A stretch of DNA of 64,000 nt from Variimorphobacter saccharofermentans (GTDB taxonomy: Bacteria > Bacillota > Clostridia > Lachnospirales > Lachnospiraceae), in NCBI RefSeq assembly GCF_014174405.1, contig NZ_JACEGA010000001.1:4004501-4068500 (forward strand), given 5' to 3'. The position numbers and the translations under genes were made by a program. Within the stretch, counting starts at the first letter, position 1. Each line of letters starts with the position of its first letter. Of the stretch, positions 26,464-36,826 are shown in pieces. The notes under the pieces are model-generated. The model searched no databases and was not told the origin of the DNA. It saw only the letters and a program-made list of their open reading frames with translations.

Positions 26464-28887
26464 TTATCGGTAACTTTTCTTTGCTAAAAAGATAAACTCC
26501 TCCATCCATATTCGAAATCTTTTATGTTCAGCCCGATACATATTGAATAATCCGTGATAGAATACATCCACCTTATATAAGTCCTTCTCGGAAATTGCTT
26601 CTCCAGCATAACGATGACGCATAAAAATATCAGCAACATCCTTAAAAGTGACGGTTTCATAATGGTATATATCTCGTACTCTATTGGAGAGCATACGTAT
26701 TGTCTCGTCAGGCTCCAGAGTAAATCCTTCCTGCTTTAATAATCTCAGAATACGGGTAAAAAGAATATACATCTTTTTATTTCGATCTGACTTTTGATAG
26801 GTTTTCTTATAGTTTAGTTTTAATATAAGGAATGCCATTATCACAAACAGGATTAATACTACAATCGCTGCGGCAAATATAATAACTGCTTCAATGATCT
26901 CATCATTGTTGTTAAGATACTTTTCACTGGTAAGGTCAATGGTTACTTCTTGACTTTGGTTCATCAGAGATCTTATATATGCCTCATCATAGGGAACCTC
27001 ATAGGTAGCCCGCACTTGTGTTCCTTCTTTCGGAAGATCCTTCCATTTTACATACCTTACCGTATAGAATGAAGCAGTCGCTTCAAAGGGAATCCACCCT
27101 ACACCCTCAATATAAGCTTCAGCCCAAGCATGTGCCTGGCTGTTCTTAACAGGGAATAAATTGTCATCGCCCTTCTCACTGAATTTTACGATAAATCCCT
27201 CGACATAACGTGTAGGTATCCCAACACATCTTCCGAGAACTGCCATTGCTGTAGCAAAGGAAGTACAATACCCTTCTTTACTTTCAAATAGAAAATAATC
27301 GATAAAGTCCCTGTTCTTCGGAACCTTCTGAGGATGCAGGGTGTATTGATACCCTTGCAGGAACTTTTCAATGGCACGTAATTTATCATAATCCGTTTCA
27401 CAGTCTGCTGTAATATCCTCTGCTAACAGTTTCACCCTATTGGGTAGAGAAGATGGTAATCCGGTATATTCTTTCCGTATCCATTCAGCTCTTTTCCCGA
27501 GCAAATCAAAGAGTCCATCCTCGGGGGTTATCACTTCTATATTATCTGCTTTAATCATTTGATCTTCTATCAGTTCATAAGACTCCTTAGAAGGTTCTAC
27601 TGCATTATCATAAGAAAAACCATCCGCATCCCGTAGCATTTGCTGAAAGGCTTCCCCATTCAAATTCATATCATAATAGGTTTCTTCATAGGAGAGCCCC
27701 TTACCATATGCCTTGGAAAAGGTCATATTGGGTAGCATAGCCGACGGGTAGCTGTGATCGGAACGCATTTGAATCCATGTTGTCTTAATCGGGTAAAAAC
27801 AGGTCTTGGTCTTTATATTATTGTAATATATCTGATAGTTTCTTCTCTCTATAAACCGATTTTCCCGCAACACCTCAGGATCCTGACAGGATAACGCATA
27901 GATGAGCTCAGAATAGTCAAGTAAATAGTCCTGTGTTGAAAGTTCTGGATCCTTCGCTGTCTTTTCCCAGCTGTGACCGGTGTACTCATTACTGACAGCA
28001 CCAATCAGATACATAGACGAGCTGTACTTAGCTCCTGTCACCTTTAATGCAACTGTACTGTCCTTTTTTACTTCTCCACCACTCCGCAGATCACCACCGT
28101 CATCGGAGTAGCCAGTCATACTTACCCCGAACACCCTGTCTACAGGATGAAGAAAATATTCCCACTCTGTCACCCAATTATCAATCTGTTCTTTCACATT
28201 GCGATATAAGTTCTTCACACCTTCCCATTGAATGGGTTCCGGTTTAGAAGGTAAACTAATTGATAAAATAGCTAGTATCAGGCATACCGGCGCCAGATAT
28301 AGGATACCTTCCCGTTTTTCCTGTCTTCCTGCTTTTTTATTATAGTAGGCCCCATAAAACTCGATTAAGATGGATAACCCATAAAAAATTCCAATTGCTA
28401 CTACTGCTTTGTTAATTTCATATTTATTAACACTTAACACAATCATTGCTGCTATCAGTAAGAATGCCAGTACTAATTTTGCCGTCTGATTTTTGGTAAT
28501 AAGGTAGAAAAGTATGGCTCCCATACAGATTACCCCTAATACAACAAAATTTGCCTGATATTTCACATACATCTCATCGGTACGATCATAAATCCAACAC
28601 CAATGGAGGATATCCATAAACCAACGGACTGGATTCACTTTCATAATCCAGAAAATGGCTCCGGATACCGGAATTACACATGCCAGCAGTAAGTAGCTGA
28701 TTGCATTCCTGCGGTTCTGATCAAACAGATAGATCAATAAGGCAGTAATGAAGGAAAGTAACGTAGTATATGCTATTGAAGCTTTTAAATGAAAAAACTG
28801 ATTGATAGTCAGGATGCATGCCAAATTTAATGCCATGCTTAAAATTGTATGATAAATTTGATATAGCTTTTCTCTATCCTTCAGCAT
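26464..28887 (-). CDS. Membrane transglutaminase-like protein (TgpA type)
   Basis: 807 residues. Six or so N-terminal membrane helices precede a large extracytoplasmic region with a transglutaminase core: Cys in KEGYCTSFATAMAVLG, His in AHAWAEAYIEG and an acidic residue in GWIPFEATASF. A further membrane helix (IIFAAAIVVLILFVIMAFLI) and a cytoplasmic DUF4129-like tail follow. It is the last gene of a MoxR/DUF58/transglutaminase operon, a widely conserved trio whose ATPase is thought to remodel or assemble the membrane partners. The substrate is unknown. Confidence 0.9.
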   Translation of the reverse strand: MLKDREKLYQIYHTILSMALNLACILTINQFFHLKASIAYTTLLSFITALLIYLFDQNRRNAISYLLLACVIPVSGAIFWIMKVNPVRWFMDILHWCWIYDRTDEMYVKYQANFVVLGVICMGAILFYLITKNQTAKLVLAFLLIAAMIVLSVNKYEINKAVVAIGIFYGLSILIEFYGAYYNKKAGRQEKREGILYLAPVCLILAILSISLPSKPEPIQWEGVKNLYRNVKEQIDNWVTEWEYFLHPVDRVFGVSMTGYSDDGGDLRSGGEVKKDSTVALKVTGAKYSSSMYLIGAVSNEYTGHSWEKTAKDPELSTQDYLLDYSELIYALSCQDPEVLRENRFIERRNYQIYYNNIKTKTCFYPIKTTWIQMRSDHSYPSAMLPNMTFSKAYGKGLSYEETYYDMNLNGEAFQQMLRDADGFSYDNAVEPSKESYELIEDQMIKADNIEVITPEDGLFDLLGKRAEWIRKEYTGLPSSLPNRVKLLAEDITADCETDYDKLRAIEKFLQGYQYTLHPQKVPKNRDFIDYFLFESKEGYCTSFATAMAVLGRCVGIPTRYVEGFIVKFSEKGDDNLFPVKNSQAHAWAEAYIEGVGWIPFEATASFYTVRYVKWKDLPKEGTQVRATYEVPYDEAYIRSLMNQSQEVTIDLTSEKYLNNNDEIIEAVIIFAAAIVVLILFVIMAFLILKLNYKKTYQKSDRNKKMYILFTRILRLLKQEGFTLEPDETIRMLSNRVRDIYHYETVTFKDVADIFMRHRYAGEAISEKDLYKVDVFYHGLFNMYRAEHKRFRIWMEEFIFLAKKSYR

Positions 28888-28902
28888 TACATGCCCTCCC
28901 TT

Positions 28903-30096
28903 CTAGCCAACCTCTCTGTTTAGTACGGTACCGATTTCATCCTCCGACATTATCTGATATACAGATATTCCGGAAAGCTTCATGCTATCAATTAACTCCT
29001 TTGTCTTGTCAGTTATATCATCACTGATAAAAAGAATACTAACATGATTACCGCTTGATAGTACCTGCCAAGACGTAAGATATAGTTCCTTTGTTAAGCT
29101 ATGGGTTGCAATCACGTAAAATAAACCCTCATCACCACGATGCATTCTATCTCTGACAAGCTCATGGATCGGCGTATTGCTCTGAAAGCGAATGGAAACG
29201 CATGCTGTATAAAAAGCATTGAATTCTTCCTTGGAGGAAATATCAATCTGTCTCTTGCCATCCATATCATAGATAATCTGAGAAGGAGTGCCTCTCAATG
29301 CATAATAATTAGAGATTGCTAGTACACTTTCGATGATTTTATCCTCGGATATTACAACCTTTAACTCATCTTCTTTAATCTTCATCAAGTCCATAAACAG
29401 CACAATTTCTGATTTGGGAATATTCTGATACTGTCTTGTTAACAACTCCCTCTGTCTTGCCGTTGCCTTCCAGTGAATCCGTTTTCTGCTGTCTCCCGGA
29501 CTATATTTTCTTAATTCTGTATCCAGCTCTCCTTCTGCCGTATTACTGAACCGTCTGGGATTCTTAACATCAATCTGAGGCGGAGCAATCCCCAGCTGTT
29601 CAACTGGAACAACACGCGGAAGTACCACAGCCTTAATCTTGGAGGAAATAGGATATGTAATTGCAAAGAGATACAGGAAGTCGGTAATTACTATGGAATC
29701 AACTCCAACATAATATTCTCCTCGATAATTACACTTGATCTTTGTATCCAGACGTTCCCGTTCACTGGGTAACAGGCTGTAATTCACATCCTGACTGGTG
29801 GATTCAATCGTAGATTTATCATGCAGAAAGTTAACCTTAATATTGCGAAAGGTAACATAGTCTTCATTAGCGATGATAAAGGAATATCCCGTCCAATCCC
29901 CCTTTACAACAAGAAAACTGTCCATGGTCTGGTATAGTTTAAAGCGAAAGTATACATACAGTGTATAAATAAATGCAATGACTGGAATTAGTATGGTCAG
30001 ATAAAAAAGAGCATACGGAATGTTACCTCCATAATAGGAGGCAAAGATACCGCTTCCAATAATTGATAAGATGCAAATTAACCGGTTTATTTTCAT
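28903..30096 (-). CDS. DUF58 domain-containing membrane protein
   Basis: 397 residues with two N-terminal membrane helices and the DUF58 signature (LRKYSPGDSRKRIHWKATAR) near residue 210. A von Willebrand A-like segment follows (IVLFMDLMKIKEDE). It lies between the MoxR ATPase (66-base gap) and the transglutaminase (15-base gap), so the three are co-transcribed. Known members pair with MoxR AAA ATPases; a role in envelope protein assembly is inferred. Confidence 0.9.
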   Translation of the reverse strand: MKINRLICILSIIGSGIFASYYGGNIPYALFYLTILIPVIAFIYTLYVYFRFKLYQTMDSFLVVKGDWTGYSFIIANEDYVTFRNIKVNFLHDKSTIESTSQDVNYSLLPSERERLDTKIKCNYRGEYYVGVDSIVITDFLYLFAITYPISSKIKAVVLPRVVPVEQLGIAPPQIDVKNPRRFSNTAEGELDTELRKYSPGDSRKRIHWKATARQRELLTRQYQNIPKSEIVLFMDLMKIKEDELKVVISEDKIIESVLAISNYYALRGTPSQIIYDMDGKRQIDISSKEEFNAFYTACVSIRFQSNTPIHELVRDRMHRGDEGLFYVIATHSLTKELYLTSWQVLSSGNHVSILFISDDITDKTKELIDSMKLSGISVYQIMSEDEIGTVLNREVG

Positions 30097-30162
30097 AAAT
30101 TACCTCCAGAGGTTACTGTACCATCTAAATTCGTAATAAACATGCTAAATACGATTGTTGTA

Positions 30163-31101
30163 CTAGAGTAATACAGGTACAGGTATTTTTGAAACGATGG
30201 ATTTCAAGATTTTCTCCACCTTAGTCTGGGATAATTTAGCTTCCGGTGACAATATGATACGGTGGGACAATACTAACGGGATTAAGCGTAGTATATCGTC
30301 CGGAATACAATAATCTCTTCCTTCAAGATAGGCCTGTGCCTGGGATGCTCTAAGTAAAGCCAGTGTAGCTCTTGGACTTGCTCCCAGTGCAATATTCTTA
30401 TCTTTTCTTGTTTCCTGAACAACCTTTGTAATATAAGTAACCAAATCCTGATTAACCTTTACCTTTTCTACTTCCTTTTGCATCTTTAATATGGCTTCTC
30501 CATCCACAACCGGCTCAATTTTAGCAGTCAACTTATTACTTAGAAAGCGCTCTGCCATTATTTTTTCCTCTCCGGCTTCTGGATAGCCTATGGATATTTT
30601 CATCATAAAACGGTCTAATTGTGCTTCCGGCAAATTATATGTACCAAGATAATCTACGGGATTTTGTGTGGCTATTACCATAAATGGCTGGGGAATCGAG
30701 TAGGTTATGCCATCCACGGTAACCTGTTTCTCTTCCATAGCTTCTAATAAGCTCGCTTGTGTTTTTGGAGAAGTACGGTTAATCTCATCTGCCAATATTA
30801 TGTTATTTACAATGGCGCCCTTGGAATATTCGAATTTTCCGGTCTGCATATTGTAGATTGACAGTCCCGTCACATCACTGGGCAAGGTATCTGGCGTAAA
30901 TTGAATTCTGGTAAATCCGCTATTGATCGTATTTGCCAATGTCTTTGCAAGAGTTGTCTTGCCAACTCCTGGGACATCCTCTAATAACAGGTGTCCGCCA
31001 GCCAGCAAAGTAACCAGAGTGGTTTCAATTACTTCCCTCTTACCGACAATGATTTGCTCCATATTATGTATCATTTCTGCAATTTTCTTTTGATTTTCCA
31101 T
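30163..31101 (-). CDS. MoxR-family AAA ATPase
   Basis: 312 residues. The AAA_3 core shows Walker A (LLEDVPGVGKTTLAKTLA), Walker B (ILADEINRTSPKTQASLLEA), sensor 1 (VIATQNPVDYLGTY) and the GASPRATLALLRASQA sensor 2 helix. It is cytoplasmic. It is the first gene of the operon with DUF58 and the transmembrane transglutaminase, and presumably acts as their chaperone-like motor. Confidence 0.93.
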   Translation of the reverse strand: MENQKKIAEMIHNMEQIIVGKREVIETTLVTLLAGGHLLLEDVPGVGKTTLAKTLANTINSGFTRIQFTPDTLPSDVTGLSIYNMQTGKFEYSKGAIVNNIILADEINRTSPKTQASLLEAMEEKQVTVDGITYSIPQPFMVIATQNPVDYLGTYNLPEAQLDRFMMKISIGYPEAGEEKIMAERFLSNKLTAKIEPVVDGEAILKMQKEVEKVKVNQDLVTYITKVVQETRKDKNIALGASPRATLALLRASQAQAYLEGRDYCIPDDILRLIPLVLSHRIILSPEAKLSQTKVEKILKSIVSKIPVPVLL

Positions 31102-31303
31102 ATAGTAACCCTTTCTCCTTGTTTATTTTTAATCTTATGGTATACCTACGTGCATACTGCGATATTTCCATGGTTGATTAGTAATGTATAAAAAAGTAAA
31201 CCCATCTTCCATTATTATACTGTATGCAATAAACAGAAACAAGGTAAGAATTACAGGGCTTTTTGTACTTTTTGCAGTAGTGTCTTAGTGGTTTTGTATA
31301 GTA

Positions 31304-31775
31304 AGAAGAAGCGATGGAAGGGAGTAAGCCGAAGATTCGATCGATATAGATAGCGGAGCAGCTTTCTTGTACTCTATACGAAATATCAGATACTGAATAC
31401 TAGCGAAGAACCAATCGGAGGGAAGCAATCCGACGGCTCGAAATATATCCTCCACGGAGCCGTTTTCACTTAATTGCGCCTAGTAGCGGTACATAAGACT
31501 CTAAAAAACAGAGCCTAAGTACCGACTGGCGCAAATGCTCCGTTCTGGATATATTTCGAACCGTCGGTTTACTTCCCTCCGATCGCTTCTTCGTTGGTAC
31601 ATAGGGCTCTTAAAGACAGAGCCCAAGTACCGACAGTGTAAATGCTCCGCTATCAATATTGTTCGAGCCGTCGGCTTACTCCCTTCCTATCGCTTTTTTG
31701 TCGATACATAAGGCTCTACAGAGCCTAAGTATCGACGAATACAATTACTCTGACTTGGGATATTTTTCATAATTT
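31304..31775. repeat. Nested palindromic repeat array, copy A
   Basis: This is a concentric structure without coding capacity. Three hairpins of the form GGTACATA-GGCTCT...AGAGCC-AAGTACC lie at 31487-31524, 31596-31631 and 31701-31735, with a period of about 107 bases. Each is followed by a related arm (about 31525-31593, 31632-31700 and 31736-31775). On the left, 31404-31460 pairs with 31537-31593, and 31304-31360 pairs with 31643-31700. The innermost core is homologous to copies B (38400-38672) and C (44277-44385). Confidence 0.85.
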
Positions 31776-31831
31776 GACACTTATGGAGATATGACTGGAT
31801 TGATCATACAATATGGGTGTATTGAATCAAA

Positions 31832-31862
31832 AATGTCTGGGCAGTATCTCTGCTCAGACATT
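31832..31862 (-). terminator. mtnN terminator
   Basis: A 13-bp stem (AATGTCTGGGCAG with CTGCTCAGACATT, one G-T pair) and a TATCT loop. On the minus strand it is followed by TTTTTGATT, 24 bases after the mtnN stop. Confidence 0.8.
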
Positions 31863-31885
31863 GATTAATCAATTATCCTTGATCA

Positions 31886-32584
31886 TTATATTCTTTTTAT
31901 GAATTCACTCAATAATTTTACCGTATTTTTTATTGCTATTTCTTCAAATTCTGAATATGTCATCTCCGCACTATGATCCGCCTTATCCGATATGGCTCTG
32001 ATAATCAGGAAGGGAAGATTATTTAAATACGCCGTCTGGGCGATGGCTGCTCCCTCCATCTCCGTGCAATAGGCATCAAAGTTTGATACTAATTCTTCTT
32101 TCTTCTTGCCATCGGAGATGAACTGATCTCCGCTTATTACTCTTCCAGTATGAACCCCCACTTCCGGTATCACTTCTGCGCATACACTCTGTGCCAGTTC
32201 TAACAAAGCCCTGTCCGCCTCAAAAACAGATCGCTCCATTCGGGGAATTATTCCCAGATCATATCCAAAGCCAGTTGCATCCATATCATGCTGCTGTGCA
32301 TCGGTTGAAAGTACAATATCTGCAATATCTATTTCGTTTCTTAACGATCCGGCCACTCCCGTATTAACCACTGCATCTACGTGGTAGCGGTCTACCAGAA
32401 TCTGAGTGCAGATAGCTGCGTTCACCTTTCCTATTCCACTTCGTACCACTACAATCTCTTTACCATGGAATAGCCCTTTATTAAACTCCATTGAGGCAAT
32501 AGTCTCTACGGATACATCCTGCATCATTCCCTTCAGAATATGCACCTCTTCATCCATTGCCCCGATAATCCCTAATCTTTTCAT
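31886..32584 (-). CDS. mtnN: 5'-methylthioadenosine/S-adenosylhomocysteine nucleosidase
   Basis: 232 residues, normal length for MTA/SAH nucleosidase (EC 3.2.2.9). It hydrolyses MTA and SAH to adenine plus the thioribose compounds, recycling by-products of methylation and polyamine synthesis. Expected residues are present: Glu12 in GAMDEEV, the NTGVAGSL and GDQFI loops, YCTEMEGAAIAQ for ribose binding, and Asp200 in ISDKADHSA as the acid. It stands alone, with its own terminator. The nearby repeat array lies downstream of it. Confidence 0.96.
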   Translation of the reverse strand: MKRLGIIGAMDEEVHILKGMMQDVSVETIASMEFNKGLFHGKEIVVVRSGIGKVNAAICTQILVDRYHVDAVVNTGVAGSLRNEIDIADIVLSTDAQQHDMDATGFGYDLGIIPRMERSVFEADRALLELAQSVCAEVIPEVGVHTGRVISGDQFISDGKKKEELVSNFDAYCTEMEGAAIAQTAYLNNLPFLIIRAISDKADHSAEMTYSEFEEIAIKNTVKLLSEFIKRI

Positions 32585-32723
32585 AATAAACTCCGTTCCT
32601 GCGTAGACACCCTTATCTTCTATAAGTCTAGCGCATATATATCTGTGCTTTTATTCCTTATTATCCAATGCAAATATAGTTTACCTTATTTTATACGGAA
32701 ATACAATCTGCTATAGCATACCC

Positions 32724-33713
32724 CTATTCTTCTTTTTTGCTCTGATAAATATGTGTAATGATAGTTTCCATGGGCATTTCCTTGATGGAAATATCCGAAA
32801 AAGCGCATTTATCTGATAATCTTGCCATAAAATCAGTAATACTGATTTGATCAAGGTCAACACTTACTGTGATATTTAACTCTGATTCCTTATCTAACAA
32901 ACTGGAGCCCTCAATATCCCATTGTTTTAATGGTCGCTGTAAGGTCAGCTGGACGATTTTCTTCGCACCAAGAACTTTGCGGAGATTTTCGATAGAATCG
33001 TCAAACACCTTTTCCCCATGATTAATGATGATTACATCCCTGGCCAGCTGCTCCACATCCTCCAAATCATGGGTCGTTAAAATAAAGGTCGTTCCCTCCT
33101 GATTCATCTCCTTAATAAATTCCCTGATATTCTGCTTAGCAATGACATCCAGACCGATTGTAGGCTCGTCAAGAAATACTACCTTGGGTTGATGAATCAT
33201 CGCCATAATAAACTCACATTTCATTCTTTCACCGAGTGAAAGTACACGGGTTGGTCTGGTAATGAAGTCTTCAACTTCGAACAGCTTTGCCATTCGATTA
33301 ATCCGCTCATCATAGTCCTTATTCGATACCCCATATATCGCTTTGTTCATACGAAAACTGTCTATTGGTGGAATATCCCAGATCAACTGAGATTTCTGTC
33401 CAAATACCGCACCAATCTGATGCACATAGCTTTTCCGGTTTTTTGTAGGATTATATCCCATAACATCGATGGTTCCGCTCGTTGGATACAAGGTACCCGT
33501 CAGCATCTTAATGGTGGTGGATTTCCCCGCACCATTTGGCCCAAGTATTCCGATGATATCTCCCTTCTTCACCTCGAATGAAATATCATTTACCGCCATA
33601 ACAGGAACCTTTTCCCGAAAAAATAGAGATTTTAAGTTTTCTTTAAATCCGCTTCCCTTTTTATAGGTTTCATATTTTTTTATTAAATGCTCAACCGTAA
33701 TAATATTAGCCAT
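32724..33713 (-). CDS. ABC-2 exporter ATP-binding protein
   Basis: 329 residues with Walker A (GILGPNGAGKSTTIKML), Walker B (VVFLDEPTIGLD) and a non-canonical signature LSLGERMK in place of LSGGQ. This signature is common in ATPases paired with DUF990-type permeases. The last 80 residues form an extra regulatory domain. GGAGG lies before the ATG. With the two permease genes upstream it makes a complete exporter; the cargo is unknown (a drug, glycolipid or polysaccharide is possible). Confidence 0.92.
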   Translation of the reverse strand: MANIITVEHLIKKYETYKKGSGFKENLKSLFFREKVPVMAVNDISFEVKKGDIIGILGPNGAGKSTTIKMLTGTLYPTSGTIDVMGYNPTKNRKSYVHQIGAVFGQKSQLIWDIPPIDSFRMNKAIYGVSNKDYDERINRMAKLFEVEDFITRPTRVLSLGERMKCEFIMAMIHQPKVVFLDEPTIGLDVIAKQNIREFIKEMNQEGTTFILTTHDLEDVEQLARDVIIINHGEKVFDDSIENLRKVLGAKKIVQLTLQRPLKQWDIEGSSLLDKESELNITVSVDLDQISITDFMARLSDKCAFSDISIKEMPMETIITHIYQSKKEE

Positions 33714-33781
33714 ATAACCTCCATGGTACCTATTTGTCGTACACTGTACTTTGATTGTCGTTTACCCCTTTCGGGACCATA

Positions 33782-34564
33782 TTATCCTCCGACTCCTTGA
33801 TACATCCGTACCATAAACCGGTACAACGCAACCCCTGCCAGCATAAACAGGAAGCAGGGTATGATTGCAAGAAACATTGCAATGTTTGTCCTTCCTAGTA
33901 GTGCAGATGCAGGATAAAATCCGATCATGGCAACGGGTATGATATATGCAGAAATCATTTTGATGGACTTTGGAAAAATACTCTGTGGATATTTGCCAAA
34001 GCTTCGTAAGCTATCAAAAATCTCCGGTATTCTGGAATTTCCTACCCACTTAAAAGATGTAGCCGCCATTAATAGTCCGGTTCCCATCATGACAAGCAGT
34101 CCAATGATAAATAATGCGAGAAATTGTAACCACATGATTAGGGTTGGTGCTGCGATATGGGATAACGCTACCAGGAAAATGGTAAGTCCACCGATAAACA
34201 GACCCGTGGCCTCGATAGAAAAGGTTCGGGCCATTAGTAGAAACATCGTATCAACCGGCATCAGAAGCACCATCTCAAAATTACCTTCTCTAACGGCTCC
34301 CATGGTTGCCCATAGAATTCCATGGAATGTCATATCTGCAATCGCCATGGACATGGTGAATATGGATTGAATTAATAATACCTCATAAACCGTCCAGCCC
34401 TCAAAGCTGGCTCCGGCACCATAGATCAATAGAGTAACAAGAGGTAGCAGTATATTTCCGAATAACATAATAATTGAATTTAATATAAAGTTCATTCTAT
34501 AAGTAGATGCCTGAGCAAACGCTACCCGAATGCATTCTTTATAAATTAGCAAATACCGTTTCAT
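33782..34564 (-). CDS. ABC-2 family permease (DUF990-like), subunit 1
   Basis: 260 residues with six membrane helices and an N-terminal YKECIRVAFAQASTYRMNF amphipathic segment typical of the family. A GAVREGNFEMVLLMPVD loop is shared with known DUF990 permeases. GGAGGG precedes the ATG. It lies 26 bases downstream of the second permease gene and upstream of the ATPase gene, forming one operon. Confidence 0.88.
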   Translation of the reverse strand: MKRYLLIYKECIRVAFAQASTYRMNFILNSIIMLFGNILLPLVTLLIYGAGASFEGWTVYEVLLIQSIFTMSMAIADMTFHGILWATMGAVREGNFEMVLLMPVDTMFLLMARTFSIEATGLFIGGLTIFLVALSHIAAPTLIMWLQFLALFIIGLLVMMGTGLLMAATSFKWVGNSRIPEIFDSLRSFGKYPQSIFPKSIKMISAYIIPVAMIGFYPASALLGRTNIAMFLAIIPCFLFMLAGVALYRFMVRMYQGVGG

Positions 34565-34590
34565 AATCCCTCCTGATGGAGTCTCCTTAA

Positions 34591-35409
34591 TTAAGCTCCT
34601 ACTCCGTTAAAATGTCTAATAGAAGCCTTATAGATTAACTCACTAAGCATCATCGTACACACCACTGCAATTCCCTGGCAGCCTACAATAACTGGAATAG
34701 ACATGGATATTCCGGCCAGATTAAAACTACCGGTAAATACCATGGCCGGTACATAGGACATATACGGAAATGGCAAAAAGAATAAAAGCTTTTGAAGCCA
34801 TAACGGGAAGAAAACCAGAGGTATGAAAGCTCCGGAGAATACTCCGGACAGAAGATCAAATACTCTCCGTATTCCTGAGGATTGAACGAACCAAAAGGCT
34901 GTCATTCCCAGAATATAATGCACATAGAAATTCATCAAAAACGCAAGTGCAATTGAGAGTACAGTCCAGCCAATTCTTTTCGGTACCATATCCACTCCGA
35001 ATAAAAATGTTAAGATTATATAACATGGAATAAACTCGACGACCATCCCAAGGAACCGATGTCCCACCTTCTGTGAAAAGGCAAAGAATCTGTGATGAAT
35101 CGGACGCATTGCAAAGGTTAAGAACTTACCTGTATGAATCAGCATCTGAAGATTCCAGTCTGCAAAATCCATTGTTAAGTATCCGATCAAGGTAGACGCT
35201 CCAAAATACGCAATCATTTGGGATAGGTTCATACCATTAATCTCTGTTCTTCCTCCATATACTGCCGTCCATATAAAATATTGAACAATAAAATATACAG
35301 GTCCCACAAAGATTGAGACCATAGAATGAGTGCGGTAGGCGCTCCATTCCTTATAGGTAACGAACGCCACCGCTTTCATGACTTCAAACTGATGTTGTAT
35401 GTATTTCAT
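34591..35409 (-). CDS. ABC-2 family permease (DUF990-like), subunit 2
   Basis: 272 residues with six membrane helices and the family loop IHTGKFLTFAMRPIHHRFF, which corresponds to the 'REGNF..LLMPVD' loop of its partner. The start has AGGAG upstream. It is the first gene of the exporter operon. The serine hydrolase gene lies 60 bases upstream in the same direction and may be co-transcribed. Confidence 0.88.
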   Translation of the reverse strand: MKYIQHQFEVMKAVAFVTYKEWSAYRTHSMVSIFVGPVYFIVQYFIWTAVYGGRTEINGMNLSQMIAYFGASTLIGYLTMDFADWNLQMLIHTGKFLTFAMRPIHHRFFAFSQKVGHRFLGMVVEFIPCYIILTFLFGVDMVPKRIGWTVLSIALAFLMNFYVHYILGMTAFWFVQSSGIRRVFDLLSGVFSGAFIPLVFFPLWLQKLLFFLPFPYMSYVPAMVFTGSFNLAGISMSIPVIVGCQGIAVVCTMMLSELIYKASIRHFNGVGA

Positions 35410-35468
35410 ATAGTTCTCTCCTATGAAGTCCTATTCTCCTTAGAGTATGTTTTATAGTATAGACGTAA

Positions 35469-36632
35469 TTATATTAATCCTGACCACATAACTGCTGCCG
35501 CATTATACAGTGGTTCCGGACACCATACATCATTGATGAACGGAATAAACCAGGCTGCAACCAGTTTCTCCTTCGGATCTATGATTATGCAGCAGCCCCC
35601 TGCTCCTTCATGGAAGAAGGTCCCTTTTGAATAAAGACTCGCATCATTGCATCTCATATCCGGTCCCAAACCGTACTCACGATATACTCCTCCTGCTCCC
35701 CAACAATAATCCTTGATATGAGGTGCTGTATAGAGTGTTGACATCTTTTCAATTGCTTTGCGGCCGATTACTCTGTTTCCATCGATGGAACCTCCCTGCT
35801 GCAGCATAATACCAAATCGACATAAATCATAAGCCGTACTTAGCATGGCTCCACCGGTACCGGGTATCTTCTCCCAGATTTCTTCTTCCTCGCTGGGCTT
35901 CACTCCTGCCAAGATATCGTAAATCTCGTTTTCTCTCTTTTCATTCGGAATATTTGTTCTCTTTACAACTTTATCAAAATCTTTAAAGAAATAGGTGTCT
36001 TTCATACCACAGGGTTTCACAATATGCTCCATGATATAATCATTCGCAAATTCTCCGCTGATTCTGGTAATAACCTCTCCAAGAATGACATAACCAAAGC
36101 TACAGTAAGCCCACTCTTCTCCCGGTTTTTTTCTCATACCGGTTCTCAGTGCAGAAGCAATCCAGTTCTTACCCCTTTCATGTTCAATAAATGCCCAGGG
36201 AGATACGAAGTATTTGTTAGGGAAGCAGTCCTCATCCGCTTGTAATCCGGAGGTATGTGAAAGTAAATGTGCTATGGTAATTTCATTAAAGGGTGACTCA
36301 TTGAACTCATCAATAATTTCGCCAACCTTTTGATTCACACGAAGCTTACCGTCCTCAACTAACTGCCATATAGCGACCGCGGTAAACAGCTTTGTTATCG
36401 AAGCAATCGGCTGAATGGTATCCGGTGATATTTCTCTGGTGTCCTCTTCACGGAAGGACAGTTTTCCAATCGCATTATTCGCAAATACCTTACCATCCCT
36501 AGCCATACAATAGTTAGCCGAGAGAATCTTATTTCTATCAATTAAGTCCTGAAAAAAGCGATTTAGCGTGTCAATCCTCTGCTCATCATAACCAACATCC
36601 GATGCTTTGTAATCTGTTTTTAAACTAATCAT
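35469..36632 (-). CDS. Beta-lactamase/serine hydrolase family protein
   Basis: 387 residues with the class C beta-lactamase/esterase fold. The catalytic SxxK is Ser78-Ile-Thr-Lys81, the Tyr motif is Tyr176-Cys-Ser178, and a HEGAGG segment near the C-terminus takes the place of the KTG box. No signal peptide is present, so it is cytoplasmic and more likely an esterase or peptidase than a resistance enzyme. The start chosen is the second ATG (36630-36632), eight bases from GGAGG; the first ATG is too close to that site. It may be transcribed with the downstream exporter. Confidence 0.87.
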   Translation of the reverse strand: MISLKTDYKASDVGYDEQRIDTLNRFFQDLIDRNKILSANYCMARDGKVFANNAIGKLSFREEDTREISPDTIQPIASITKLFTAVAIWQLVEDGKLRVNQKVGEIIDEFNESPFNEITIAHLLSHTSGLQADEDCFPNKYFVSPWAFIEHERGKNWIASALRTGMRKKPGEEWAYCSFGYVILGEVITRISGEFANDYIMEHIVKPCGMKDTYFFKDFDKVVKRTNIPNEKRENEIYDILAGVKPSEEEEIWEKIPGTGGAMLSTAYDLCRFGIMLQQGGSIDGNRVIGRKAIEKMSTLYTAPHIKDYCWGAGGVYREYGLGPDMRCNDASLYSKGTFFHEGAGGCCIIIDPKEKLVAAWFIPFINDVWCPEPLYNAAAVMWSGLI

Positions 36633-36826
36633 ACCCATACCCTCCTACAGAATAGAATTTAGTAATGATTTATCCTGCAATCACTACTATAGTAATAGTA
36701 TATTTTCCCAGTAATATATTTACTTATTATACAATATACAGCAAGAAATGTAAAACCAAAAATCATTTAGAAAACCATTTGCAAATTGTGGTTTCGTGAG
36801 ATACAATGTACTCGATTATGATTACC

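Noticed and set aside
31480..31740. Three evenly spaced hairpins suggesting a CRISPR array
   Set aside because: The 107-base period, diverged repeats and related (not unique) intervening sequence do not fit CRISPR repeats and spacers, and no cas genes are present.
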